Positions 1-10,671 of a stretch of 64,000 bases of DNA are shown here, one piece after another. Position 1 is the stretch's first letter; every line of letters starts with the position of its first letter. Both the position numbers and the translations under genes were made by a program. The stretch is taken from NCBI GenBank assembly GCA_946902875.1, contig OX336344.1, positions 16,823,791 to 16,887,790 on the forward strand, given 5' to 3'. This DNA is from Nematopogon swammerdamellus (lineage: Eukaryota > Arthropoda > Insecta > Lepidoptera > Adelidae). Below the pieces are notes generated by a model, which worked only from the letters and a program-made list of their open reading frames with translations, was not told the DNA's origin and ran no database searches.

Positions 1-9
1 CTATGCCAT

Positions 10-170
10 ACATACATACATAGGTACATATCACACACGCTGAATCCCGACAATCGGGGTAAGCAGAGTAATCGGTGTTGTGCTGCAAGAACTCTGGTAA
101 ATTACAGCATAACACCGACCAGCATGCACGTTTTGCAAAGTATTCGACCATGATTCAATCTATGCCATAT
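10..170 (-). repeat. X repeat, 3' part
   Basis: On the minus strand this is the 3' half of the X repeat: the stem CGGTGTTGTGCTG with its inverse, then the CCCGATTGTCGGG hairpin, then a (TATG)n tail (CATA on the plus strand). The 5' half is missing. Confidence 0.75.
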
Positions 171-640
171 GATTTTGAAATTATGTTCGAATATGTTAGT
201 AGTTAGATGGTAGTCGTAAGGCGTAGAGTTGATCTATCAATAGGCAGTGAGTGAAATAAATGATGAATTTTCAGCGTCGGAACTTCTCATTAGTGTTTGA
301 GCACTGACATGTTGTGTGCGCAGGTAAAGCGTCGACTGCCACGAACATTGACACATTGAATGAGCTTAATTAATGTTCACGTGTACCTATTAATTTCTGT
401 CCTGTTACTACTGAAGCGACCTTTCGAAACGTCTCGAACAAAGCTCCGCTTCGCTCGCTACATAGGAAACCAATTTGCGGTGACACCTTCATTCATCTGA
501 TAATGATTCTAGCCACGATCACATGATGAAGGTAATTAATTAATAATTAAATTCAATGTGTGAAAAATTAAAATTGATAAACCAGGTCTAACAAATGTTT
601 AATTTTACTAGCCCTTTGCTTGCGGCTTCGCTCGCGGCAT
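171..640. other. no gene seen; AT-rich unassigned DNA
   Basis: AT-rich sequence without a coherent reading frame. Around 600-640 there is a degenerate trace like the GC-rich Helitron 3' end (GCGGCTTCGCTCGCGGC), too decayed to call. Confidence 0.4.
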
Positions 641-643
641 CAT

Positions 644-727
644 GTACCGTGTGGGGTCGGTACTTAAAAAGAATAGCCCCACTGCATCTCTCCCCGTCGC
701 ATGTCGTAAAAGTCGACTAAGGGATAA
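644..727 (+). repeat. X repeat, 5' head only
   Basis: Begins ACCGTGTGGGGTCGGTAC and runs to GACTAAGGGATAAG, then breaks off into a short AAGTCG stutter directly before a SINE-A copy. Confidence 0.75.
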
Positions 728-755
728 GTCGAATAAGTCGAATAAGAAAATTCGT

Positions 756-1140
756 CAGCCTCGGTAGCTCAGTGGCGCGGTTGGTTAGTCAACTGTTATT
801 AAGCAACGCTGAGCGCGGTCAGTGATTGGATGGGTGACCGCTCGACCGTTGGAGGCTGACCGTGGTTCGGATTCCACGTTAAACTGTAGGTCCCTTCCCT
901 TCTTACCTTACTAGGTGGTAGGGTTTATCCCGGCCGGGTTGGTACCACCGCACTGAACGAAACGTCGGTCGAAACGGCTATGTAAATAGTTCGTGTTTTC
1001 CGTCCAGTTTAGTGTAGCCGACATGAAATGAAGGGAAGCACTGACATGGCACCTAGTTCACCTGTGTTATGGGCTGACATCACGGATGTTGTAGGTGATG
1101 TAGCCAACCGTGTCAGGTTCCATAAAAATAAAAAAAATTG
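756..1140 (+). mobile_element. SINE-A, near full length
   Basis: The best-preserved SINE-A here. In order: a tRNA-like box A (GGTAGCTCAGTGG), a 5S-rRNA-like stretch (AAGCAACGCTGAGCGCGGTCAG, then GGATGGGTGACCGC), a box-B-like GGTTCGGATTCC, the core shared with SINE-B (ACTAGGTGGTAGG ... GGTACCACCGCACTGAA ... GTCCAGTTTAGTGTAGCC), the 3' hairpin with stem ACATCAC/GTGATGT, and an A-rich end. It encodes no protein; mobilisation in trans by a LINE is inferred. Confidence 0.85.
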
Positions 1141-1182
1141 TAGCTCTCTCTCCCTCCCTCTCTCCTTCCAACCCTTAGGCGA

Positions 1183-1448
1183 TGAATTTTCCAAAACGGT
1201 GATATAATGGATTTTTATTTATAAACAGAAACCTGTACACCAATATACATATTTCTAACTTCAAAAATGGCGCACTTCCCATACAAATTTTAGTACCTTA
1301 TTTTACACCATTAGGGAGTGAATTTCCAAAAACACTGACACACACAAGTCACACAAATGAGATTTATTCATAAACAGAAGCCTAATTTCCAATTTTCATA
1401 TCTCTAACTTAAAACATTACGTACTTCCCATACAAACTTTCATCCCTT
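1183..1448. repeat. two diverged ~133-bp tandem copies
   Basis: 1183-1313 and 1317-1448 align along their length, sharing TTATAAACAGAA or TCATAAACAGAAG, TATCTCTAACTT-like and CTTCCCATACAAA stretches. Function unknown. Confidence 0.6.
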
Positions 1449-1465
1449 ATTATACCCCAACTAAC

Positions 1466-2985
1466 TTAAAAAAGTCGGCAAGTGCGAGTTGGGCTCGCGC
1501 ACCGAGGGTTCCGTATCATCAGCATCACTCAATATATTTGAATTATGTAGGTATGTACAAAAACAATTGTTTTGGAAAATTACGAACGCCTAAATAAACA
1601 CTACAGCAATGGTTTGACTGTGCGGCATTCGTGAAGTTATACAAAAATATATTTCTTATATTATGACTACGACATAACGACATAATATCTAAAATTTTCG
1701 GATTTTTTCTTTACTTGTGATGTGAGACCATGCTTCTTGCCAAATTTCATTACTCCAGGTCAACGTAAGTACCCTATAGGTTTTGATTTCATTTGAATGA
1801 GTTTGAATGTATTAAAATTTGCCATAAATAGCCGTATGTTTTGATTATATTGATTTAGAAGCTTTCATTTTATATAACTCGAAGGGATCGCAGACGTTAG
1901 TATTCCATATTAATTTCAATTTGATATCTTGACTCGTTACTGAGAAAAAGGGTCTTGACTTGACACACAAAACAATCACATTTTTTTTAATATCATAACT
2001 ACAAGTTTACAATTTTAGGATTTTTTCCTTTACGTGTGCTATGAGACCTTGCTTATTACCAAATTTTATGATTCTAGGTTGACGGGAAATATCCTATAGG
2101 TTTTGATTTGTTTGGAGTGAGTTTGCGAGTATGAAATCTGACATAGATGGCCGTATCTTTTGATTGCGTTGATTTAGAAGCTTGCATTTTCTATACCGTA
2201 AAGAGATCGTAGCTCTTAGTATTTCATATTAATTTCAATTTGTTATCTTGATCCGTTCCTGAGAAAGGGGGTCCTTGACATACGAAGCAATTTTTTTTTT
2301 TTTTAAGTCAATAACTACAATTTTACAATTTTCTGATTTTTTCCTTTACTTGTGCTGTAAGAGCTTGCTTCTTACCAAATGATATGATTCTATGTTAACG
2401 GGAAATACCCTATAGGTTTTGATTTGTTTTGAGTGAGTTTGCGAGTATGAAATATGACATAGATGCCCATATCTTTTGATCGCGTTGATTTAGAAGCTTT
2501 AGTATTCTACACCTTAAAGAGATCGTAGATCTTAGTATTTCGTATTAATTTCAATTTGTTATCTTGATCCGTTCCTGAGAAAAAGGGACCTTGACATAGA
2601 AAACAAACAAACAATTTTTTTAATGCCACATAACTATGAATTTACAATTTTAGATTTTTTCTTTTACTTGTGCTGTGAGACCTTGTTTCTTACCAAATTT
2701 CATGATTCTAGGTTAACGGGAAGTACTCTATAGGTTTTGATTTGATTTGCCGGTAGCAAAATATGTGACTTTAATGGGCGTATCTAGTGATTCCGTTGAC
2801 CTAGAAGCTTGCATTTTCTACACCTCAAAGGTTTCGTAGACCTTAGTATTTGATATTAATTTCAACTTGATACGTCTACCCGTTCCTGAGAAAAAAGGTC
2901 TTGACAGACAGACAGACAGACGGACAACAAAGTGATCCTATAAGGGTTCCGTTTTTTCTTCCTTTGAGGTACGGAACCCTAAAAA
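1466..2985 (+). repeat. G repeat, long variant with four internal ~317-bp units
   Basis: The head carries GTGCGAGTTGGGCTCGCGC and GAGGGTTCCGTA; the tail carries (GACA)n and TACGGAACCCTAAAAA, the inverse of the head. Between them lie four tandem diverged units, with the anchor GATTTTTTC at 1701, 2019, 2335 and 2653. Each holds CTATAGGTTTTGATTT and GTTCCTGAGAAA-like blocks. No reading frame spans the units. Confidence 0.8.
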
Positions 2986-3695
2986 TGACGATCTTAAATA
3001 CAAACTTTAATCCAGGCGGAACTTTCAAAAAATATTTATTGTGCTCACCTACGTTGTATAAGGAATTTTCATACTTAGACCCACCACCGACTTGGCGGTG
3101 TCAGTCAGTCAGTTCAGTTACGTCACGCAGGATATTTTGGTGAAATTTCAACAGGTATTCTCATCAAAGGTATAGTGCATAATTTACCAATTTTGTTTAT
3201 GAAAACAAAATTGAATACAGTGAAAACCGTACGTAAATCGATAACGTAGTTCTGAAATTATAAGATTTTTTTTTAGTTATTTATTTATTTTTTTATGGAA
3301 GGATATGCATGTATTGACGTACATTACACGGCCGTAGAAACTTCGCTTTATTTATTAGGAAATATCAGGATATTAGCAATGTTGCTGCTGGAACTGTTAG
3401 GTTAGGTACCATGTCAGCATGTTTGTCTCTTCCGACCACTTACGCTAGAGAACGGACAACGTGATTATAAATTAATTTAAGCTACTGTTATAAGAGGATT
3501 TATTTCAAAATATAATTAGGTAATACTTATCTGTTAGTTACATTGAATGTGGAAACTTAGGTACTAATATTGATTAGGACATAAATCAATTTGATACAAA
3601 TAAGCCTGCTATATTACGAAACTACCCAGCTCTGTTAGATCCACTTGCCCACACGGAGAGGAAACAACTGGACATTATTAGTACTAATAATACAT
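2986..3695. other. no gene seen
   Basis: AT-rich sequence with poly-A/T runs. Nothing recognisable. Confidence 0.4.
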
Positions 3696-3958
3696 TTATC
3701 CGTGTGGGGCCGGTACTTAAAAAGAATAGCCCCACTACATCTCTCCCCATGCATGTCGTAAAATTAGCCATCTCTCACCTTGTCACGGTCCTTCCACCGA
3801 GTAAGCCTATAGGTGGGTCTTCGTGCGTTACCTACTTGCAGGTTGAGAAACGTGGTGGTCGGTGTTGTACTGCAATTTACTAGAGTTCTTTCAGCAAAAC
3901 ACTGATTACTCTGTTTACCCCGATTCTCGGGATACGCAGCGTGTGGTGTTTATGTATG
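3696..3958 (+). repeat. X repeat with internal deletion
   Basis: Starts CCGTGTGGGGCCGGTACTT, lacks part of the GGCGACTAAGGG block, and ends after the CCCCGATTCTCGGGAT hairpin and the GTGTGGTGTTTATGTATG tail. The 70-codon frame over this copy is a by-product. Confidence 0.8.
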
Positions 3959-4097
3959 AAAATTTGTCTGCTGCTCAGAAGGCGGCCTTGTTGCAGAAGT
4001 TAATTTCTTTCAGTCAATCCACTAAACAACACTGGTTGCCTACAAGTATCCTTAGCCACAGGAGTGAGGGATAAAAATTATGGAGTTTTTTTAAGAA

Positions 4098-4175
4098 AAA
4101 AGTAATTGGTGCTCATACGGGACTCAAACCTCCGACCTGTCGCTTCAGAAGACGGTGCTACTCTGTAGATCTAAA
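4098..4175 (-). mobile_element. tRNA-like SINE head fragment, distinct from SINE-A and SINE-B
   Basis: The minus strand reads ACAGAGTAGCACCGTCTTCTG, then GAGGTTTGAGTCCCG, which fits a pol III box B (GGTTCGAxTCC) with a degenerate box A and a T-rich stretch after it. It is probably a decayed SINE head rather than a functional tRNA gene, because the cloverleaf is incomplete. Confidence 0.4.
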
Positions 4176-4470
4176 TGAAAAGAAAGAACTTGAACTATTC
4201 TGTCTACTATTACTTGAACAAAAAAACATATATTTTCTCTTTAACCGTTAGATACTCGTATAATCTTCTAAATAGTTTTCATGCCGTAAGCACTAAATTA
4301 ACTATGTTTTTTTTTGTTTATTAAAATCGGATTTTTGAATCGCCTCTGACAGAGCAAATTGTACATATTCCTTACTATAGATTTATACAACAGATTTTTT
4401 TTAAGATTGCACCCCTTGTTATACTATTTATAGCGCGGAAAAAATATTACACTTAACAAGCAAGTTGTCA
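4176..4470. other. no gene seen
   Basis: AT-rich filler between a tRNA-like fragment and SINE-A. No pattern seen. Confidence 0.35.
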
Positions 4471-4471
4471 G

Positions 4472-4826
4472 TCTTCTTGGTAGCTCATTGGTGCGGTCGG
4501 TCGACTGTTGTTAGGCAACCCTGAGCGCGGTCAGTACTTGGATGGGTGACCGCCTGACCGTTGGAGGCTGACCGTGGTTCGGATTCCACGTAAAACTGTA
4601 GGTACCTTCCCTTCTTACTAGGTGGTAGGGTTTATCCCGCCCGCACTGAATGAAACATCGGTCGAAACGGCTATGTAAATAGTTCGTGTTTTCCGTCCAG
4701 TTCAGTATAGCCGACATCACATTATGGGAAGCACTGACATGGCACCTAGTACACCCGGTGTTATGGGCTAACATAACGGATGTTTTTAGGTGCCAACCAA
4801 CGGTGTCAGTTTCCATAAAAAAAAAC
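4472..4826 (+). mobile_element. SINE-A, near full length
   Basis: Box A (TTGGTAGCTCATTGG), the 5S-like TACTTGGATGGGTGACCGC, box-B-like GGTTCGGATTCC, the shared core, a 3' end with part of the hairpin lost, and a long A-rich tail. Confidence 0.85.
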
Positions 4827-4901
4827 GAAAGAAAACAAAAAAAAAACAAAAAAACAAAAAAAGTTTCTTGGTTTGGGAGGGTTTGAACCCCGAACCCGCA
4901 T

Positions 4902-4932
4902 CCCCCCCCCCCCCCCCCCCCCGGGGGGGGGG
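4902..4932. repeat. C21/G10 homopolymer junction
   Basis: An uninterrupted C run (4902-4922) runs straight into a G run (4923-4932), forming a simple palindrome that could also form a G-quadruplex. Read length here is error-prone. Confidence 0.8.
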
Positions 4933-5655
4933 CCAAAGAACTCCCCCTCGATACTCCTATGCTGTATTATCTCATAGATAATAAACGATTCGTATCTAAT
5001 TCCCAAATTGGTTTTGTATAATATCTTGTGTATTCCAGTGTCTGCCACATCTTCGGGCGCCTTACACTGTTCGTGCCCCAATCTAATACGGTTTTACCGA
5101 GCTGCGCCTCGCTAAAGCCTGCCCTCGGAGTGTTTGAAACACAGACTAGAAGTGATGTGCTGATCCCAATTATGTTTTTAGCATCATTTCAATAAAGAGT
5201 AAGATAATAAGTACCAAAGTAAAAGTAACAAAGTGGTAAGCCAACTTAGGCAGAGTGCTTATGAGGATGGGCCCGAAACGTCAAGCCACATATGTAGTAA
5301 AGCTGTTTTGTTTTAAAAATAAAACCCAACTAGTTCTATTGATAGTTCAATTGATAGAACGGGTGGGATTTTTCCCCAGTAGTTCCATTGAATAAATTCT
5401 ATTCTATAATTGCATTGTTAGGTGCTTAACATCTACGATCGATCACCGTGCTACCGAGCTACCGACCGGGGGACCGACAAGTTTGGGGGGCTGACAAGTT
5501 TAAAAGTTATTTTCATCTATTTATGCAACTTTCTGTCACGTTCTGATCAATTTTCAAATCAATAAAAAATACGTTACCTACGTTAATGTTGGCTATAATG
5601 AAAACCAGAGTGAAGCCAGAGTGTGTATTGGCAGAGAACATAAAATTAAAACTAA
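4933..5655. other. no gene seen
   Basis: Mixed unassigned DNA with a short imperfect palindrome around 5335-5362 (GTTCTAT ... ATAGAAC). Confidence 0.35.
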
Positions 5656-5752
5656 TTTTTTTTTTATCGAAACTGACACGGTTGGCTACATCACCTACAA
5701 CGTCCGTGATGTCAGCCGGGTGAACTAGGTGCCATGTTAGCGCTTCATTAAT
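5656..5752 (-). mobile_element. SINE-A, 3' end only
   Basis: Minus-strand copy of the hairpin and tail: GTGATGTAGCCAACCGTGTC preceded by GGTGTTATGGGCTGACATC-like sequence, with an A-rich end. Confidence 0.8.
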
Positions 5753-5809
5753 ATGTAAATTACGAGTTTGTCGCATTTACCGTGGAAACTCTTGGGGTAT
5801 GGAGCCTTT

Positions 5810-6175
5810 TTTAGGGTTCCGTATCCGTCGTACGCGACCCTATTACTAAGGCTACACCGTCTGTCAGTCTGTCCGTCTGTCCGAGGGCTGTATCTCTTGA
5901 ACCGTAATAGGTAGCCCGTTGAAATTTTCACAGAATATTGTGTTATTATTATGGCCGATATAAGAACAAATAAAAATAAGAAAAAGTTAAAAATTCACGG
6001 GGGACCCCCGTACATACCATACCATACAAGCAACTGAAAAGTGTATCCGCGCCATCTATCGAAAAGAGTATGAAGCATTTTAACTAATTCATAGTTGGCG
6101 TGAGTAGCGTTGACCATGACATGGCGATTCGGTACCATCGGTGCGCGAGTTCGACTCGCACTTGGCCGGTTTTTT
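5810..6175 (-). repeat. G repeat, near full length
   Basis: Reading the minus strand: GCCAAGTGCGAGTCGAACTC head, GCCATGTCATGGTC, GCGCCATCT, TTTCAACGGGCTACCTATTA, GGACAGACGGACAGACT microsatellite, then TACGGAACCCTAAAAA. Confidence 0.8.
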
Positions 6176-7541
6176 AAGTAAATACATTTGACCTCTATAT
6201 CACGTACCTTGTTAGTCTGCATATACAACTCAGGCAGGCGATCACTGTTCAACTACTCTACAAATTTGCAATAAAGTATTTGTCTTGTCTTTGACTATAA
6301 AGATTAGTTAATAGTACGCTAAGGGGGGGTTCTGTATCATATAGGGGGTAAGGGAGTAAAACCTATATAAAATAGTTTGGACCTTGGGCTTTTTTTATGT
6401 AAGTATATTTAAATAAAAAAATAGGTGGTTGATTTTTATAGCCTAATCGATTCAGTTTCATAACAGTAACAAAAAAATCTTCATTGCCATTATGATGTAA
6501 TACGTATAAGTTGGTAAAAAAATCCAATTCTTTCTATTCCTACTAATAAAACTAAAATTGTGGTTTTTCACAATTTATGAAAGAAAGAGATCTATGTGTT
6601 GCAAGACTTTTTTGTTCCTGGCATGAAACTGCGAACAAAGGGCCACGGATTTCCAAACTTTCCAAATGTTGGGTCGCCAACAAAAAAGCGGGCCCAAGTT
6701 CCGAGTGAACCCGCCGGCGACGCTTCTAAGGCCTCTGATGCTCTGTGGCAGCGAGCCCACTCAGTAAGGCTACCGAAACCCATTGTTCAATGTCGGCTTC
6801 CCCAGACTAAACCTTTGAATACCAGCTAGTTAATGGATCGTCACTGTAATTCGCCACAGATTGTTCCTCTATAAAGTGACCCGTTTCAAAGGAGCCAAAC
6901 TTTTGTTTTCAAACTGAAACAGTACAGAGAGCGTTTTTGCTCGGCATTGTCTTGGATTCACAGCTGGCCCGCGATACTCATGACAAGTCAGCAGGGGTCA
7001 GAATAATACAATGCGTAGAAATGGACAGTGTCTTAGAGCTAAGGTGTTTCAATTGTTGAACGGCCACTCCTTCATTTAGTTAGAGCAGTGGTGTCTAACT
7101 AGTTTGGCCATTTCTGTCAAGCCCAGTGGGCACCTTCAACTAGTAAATTACCTATACATTTTAGTGGGATACATGGCTATTGATTTTCAGACAAATTTAT
7201 AAAATGTGCTATATAAATCCATATGACAGCATGACAGCATTAGGCAATTTTTAACATGTTTTGGAGTCAACGTATTTCTAAATTATTTTTTTATAATTTA
7301 TTTTCCCAGTATTCTCGCCTGAAATTACGGCGAATTTTACTTTCATTCGCAAATGCAAAATTAGACATTATGAACACGCTCCTTGAAATATTCATAAAAT
7401 CCGCAACTGTCCCCGTTGTTGGGTAAAGTAAGTTAATCTAATGAATTGACGTTTTAGGCCTATTCATTTGAAAATTATTCATATAAGTATTCAATTTATT
7501 TTTTCAAAATTTTACGTAACGTAACGTAATGTAATGTAATG
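6176..7541. other. no gene seen; one CpG-richer patch
   Basis: 6590-6830 is less AT-rich and open in several frames on both strands, as expected by chance or from an old repeat. The encoded strings match nothing I recognise. The rest is AT-rich. Confidence 0.35.
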
Positions 7542-7560
7542 AACAGTTTTTCATTTCCAG

Positions 7561-7740
7561 ACGTAACATACAGTCCGGCTCTGAAAGTGGAGAATTGGAA
7601 GAAACCTTACCTACTACCTATACAGACAGACACACAATTTATTATAGTTCTTGACACTCGACAATATTTTAATAATGAAACGAACAAGTTCGTGTGTGAC
7701 AAGGTTCTTAAACATGTCTCCACTTTTATGTACACAACAG
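7561..7740 (+). CDS. possible exon, product unknown
   Basis: A pyrimidine-rich stretch ending TTTTTCATTTCCAG, a good 3' splice-site shape, is followed by an open frame encoding DVTYSPALKVENWKK, later FIIVLDTRQYFNNE and FVCDKVLKHVSTF. The composition is protein-like, but I recognise no family. The frame then enters the 7742-8625 tandem duplication, so any exon probably ends before it; no clear donor was identified. It may equally be chance. Confidence 0.2.
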
Positions 7741-7741
7741 C

Positions 7742-8625
7742 CAACACATGTCGCAGAGCCTCAACGGCCGGCACATATGGCGCAGTAGGGTTGCCTATCG
7801 TTCGTTTTCAACCGAAATGTTTGTATTTCGGGTGGCATGTTACACCAACATTTATTGATTAAAATCTACAAGAACTTTTTGAAATCAAGACAGGAGGATT
7901 AACCATCCAAACCGCCTTATTTCTACTTTTGATCAAAATCAATTTGTTTTTATTGAACATAGGTATCTCTTATGCCGGCACTTCACTTGGCTTAGCGTAT
8001 TCGGTTGGTTGCAAATATTTTAGTTTTATCTCGCTCTAAACAAGCCATTAAAGGGAGACGAAACGGAAAGTTTTGCCAAATACACGAATACGCTAAGCCA
8101 AGTGAAGTGCCGGCCTTAAGTATTAAATAGCATCGAATCCTTTTAATATTCCATAAATGGCTTATTTTCTAAACAATGTAGACAAAAATCGAATTTGCCT
8201 AGCAAACAAGCTTATTTCCGGCCAAATTAAATACATTGGTTCTGTTTTTATAGGACAACACATGTCGCATAGCCTCAACGGCCGGCACATATGGCGCAGT
8301 AGGGTTGCCTATCGTTCGGTTTCAACCAAAATGTTCGTATTTCGGGTGGCATGTTACACCAACATTTATTAGTTAAAATCTACAAGAAATTTTTGAAATC
8401 AAGATAGGAGGATTAACCATCCAAACCGCCTTATTTCTACTTTTGATCAAAATCTATTTGTTTTTATTGAACATAGGTATCTCTTAAGTATTGAATAGCA
8501 TCGAATCCTTTTAATATTCCTTAAATTGCTTATTTTCTGAACAATGTAGACAAAAATCGAATTTGCCTAGCAAACAAGCTTATTTCCGATCAAATTAAAT
8601 ACATTGATTCTGTTTTTATAGGACT
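7742..8625. repeat. tandem duplication (371-bp unit), left unit carrying a MITE
   Basis: The left unit (7742-8255) and right unit (8256-8625) align throughout, sharing CAACACATGTCGCA, CTCAACGGCCGGCACATATG, GGAGGATTAACCATCCAAAC and TTTGCCTAGCAAACAAGCTT. The left unit is longer only because of the 143-bp insert described separately. Confidence 0.9.
7973..8115. mobile_element. 143-bp MITE, PIF/Harbinger-like
   Basis: Inverted termini of ~29 bp (CCGGCACTTCACTTGGCTTA and on to CGTATTCG, with the inverse at the right end), flanked by TTA at 7970-7972 and 8116-8118. The duplicate unit has a single TTA (8484-8486) and no insert, which confirms boundaries and target duplication. A TTA duplication with GC-rich TIRs suits PIF/Harbinger; with no transposase this is inferred. 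Confidence 0.9.
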
Positions 8626-9525
8626 CTTAATAAACGGGTGTATTTCCTATACAATATGGTTACTATGTTACCAGCGCGGTGCAAACAGTCTCATTTCGAT
8701 TCCAATATAAAAACAATGAGCCAAATGTTTATTACAAAACAATACTTTCGGCTATCATTGTAGTTGAAACCCCTACTCAACACCCGAAGGACCAGGGATT
8801 AAATGTAACTCTGAAAAGTGGGAGCGGATACGAGGCACAAATCAAGCGGTCCTCTGCTACGCCCACAGATCAGGCTACGCCCCAGAGGAAAGCTGTGATC
8901 CTTCTATCTCGTTAGTTTGTTGTTTAGTTCCTTTAACTTAAAATCATTCGAATCGATCTCTCGGAAGTTTACGGCGGCGTTTCCATTTTTAAAGTAAGAA
9001 ATATCTCCAGCCAGCATACCTACATATTTTAAAGCAATAATAATAAAAATTGATAAAGTGCGATTTTTACTCGCGCTCGGAGTGTTTTGTTTGTTCACTA
9101 CTAGCAATCTCTCGCGAGCAAAGGCGGACTTAATCACTGTTAGTGATTCCAGTCAACATAAAATTTCTTCTTCTGTAGACTTCCGTGTTCGTCTTCCCAA
9201 ATAGGGAGGGACGGAAGTAGGACTTCGTTAGTCAAACTGTAAAGTTGATCCTAAACAAATTGATTCTTTCATTATCACCCCGTTCTACTTCCGTTATTAA
9301 TTGTCCACAGTCGCCTCGACCCTGTTTCCGCCGCGTCCGCTCCTCCGGGCGACACGGCCGTTCCCGTTGCTCCCCTCCTCCTCCGTCTGAACAGTGGGTC
9401 AGAGGACCGAAGTAAGATTGTGTACATGGATATACATACGCAGAAGCGGCTTCGTCAACTTTCTCGGTAGCCTTCGTCTAGATATGAAATTGCGTGAATG
9501 TTATTTGCGGCGACACATACAGTTA
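8626..9525. other. no gene seen
   Basis: Includes a GC-richer patch at 9320-9390. Short frames here match nothing I recognise. Confidence 0.35.
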
Positions 9526-9527
9526 AA

Positions 9528-9857
9528 CACAGAGGGTTCCGTAGCCATATGTTCCTCCTTTCAGGTATGGCGAGTGTGCGCAGCTTTCACGTCGCGCCGT
9601 CGCACTCGCACGTATCTCGCGTATCACGCCATCTATCGGTGACCGTTCATACTTTTGTAATTAAAATGTTTTGAATAGTTCGGTAGATGGCGCTTTTCTG
9701 CATATTATAATACTTGTACTTTCCCTTAATACTTTTTGAAAATTTCAACCGGTTACCTATTAAGGTTCAAAAGATTCAGCCCTCGAACGAACATACAGAC
9801 AGACAGACAGACGACGTAGGCGTGGTAATAGAATTTCGTATAGATACGAAACCCTAA
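9528..9857 (+). repeat. G repeat, second head variant
   Basis: Head GAGGGTTCCGTAGCC, then GTCGCACTCGCACGTATCTC and CGCCATCTATCGGTGACCGT, then TTTCAACCGGTTACCTATTA, (GACA)n and ACGAAACCCTAAA. The head after GGGTTCCGTA differs from that at 24333, so at least two subfamilies are present. Confidence 0.75.
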
Positions 9858-10285
9858 ATATGGTATTCAACCCAGTTGTCTCTGCAGGCGTCTCGTCGTT
9901 AGCGCGACGGACTGTCATCACTAAAAAAGTGCCATTAAATAGAGCTGTCAGAATCACTTTCCGTTATCCATCGATAAAACTTCCTGCCGTCTTCAGCGAT
10001 ACCGACTCTTTTTGGCTTATTTTGTTTGTTCATTATTAGCAATTCATCGCTACTAGCAATTTGTCATGATCCGTCTCACTCGCTTCAATGGGTTTCTCAA
10101 TGCTTCCAGTGAGGGAGAGCTGCGGCTACCGCTATTTTTGCGCTGTAGCTAAATAAAGAATTAATTAAATACGTAAAAAATAAATAAGGCAGAAAGGTCA
10201 TCCATCAGATTGTCGATGAGGTGAAAGAAAATTGCACAACCTTAAAAATATATATGCTTATCTCTGTCTTACTCTCTTTATTACA

Positions 10286-10671
10286 TACAGGGTGTTTTAT
10301 GACCATAGCTCATAAAGCAAACCAGGTGCTCCTGAGCCTATTTGGAGCAAAAAAGTTAGATGACATTTTGTTCTACGGTGAACTTTTTTTTTCCATACTC
10401 AACTAAATAAAGACACTCCATTTACGAAATACTCCCGTGTGAATAGACCGATGAACATCTGCGGGCGTCGACAATGCACAGAGCAGAGCGGCAGCGTTGC
10501 AATGTAGCGAGCGTCGGGTTCGGTCGCACTACCGTAGTATTTTGCGCGCGAAAACGAATTTAATTAATAACTCCTTAATTAAGGCATATCTGACAAAACT
10601 TTACTGGGACTTCAAATTAGTCAAGGAATCACTGGTTTGCTTTATGACATATGGTCATAAAACACTCTGTA
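10286..10671. mobile_element. TACAGGGTG-ended inverted-repeat element
   Basis: TACAGGGTGTTTTATGACC at the left pairs with GGTCATAAAACACTCTGTA at the right over 386 bp. The interior holds no transposase frame. TA at both ends could be a TA target duplication. The superfamily is not certain. Confidence 0.75.

Noticed and set aside
6575..6829. A gene in the CpG-richer patch
   Set aside because: Long frames on both strands and in several phases with no motif; indistinguishable from chance.
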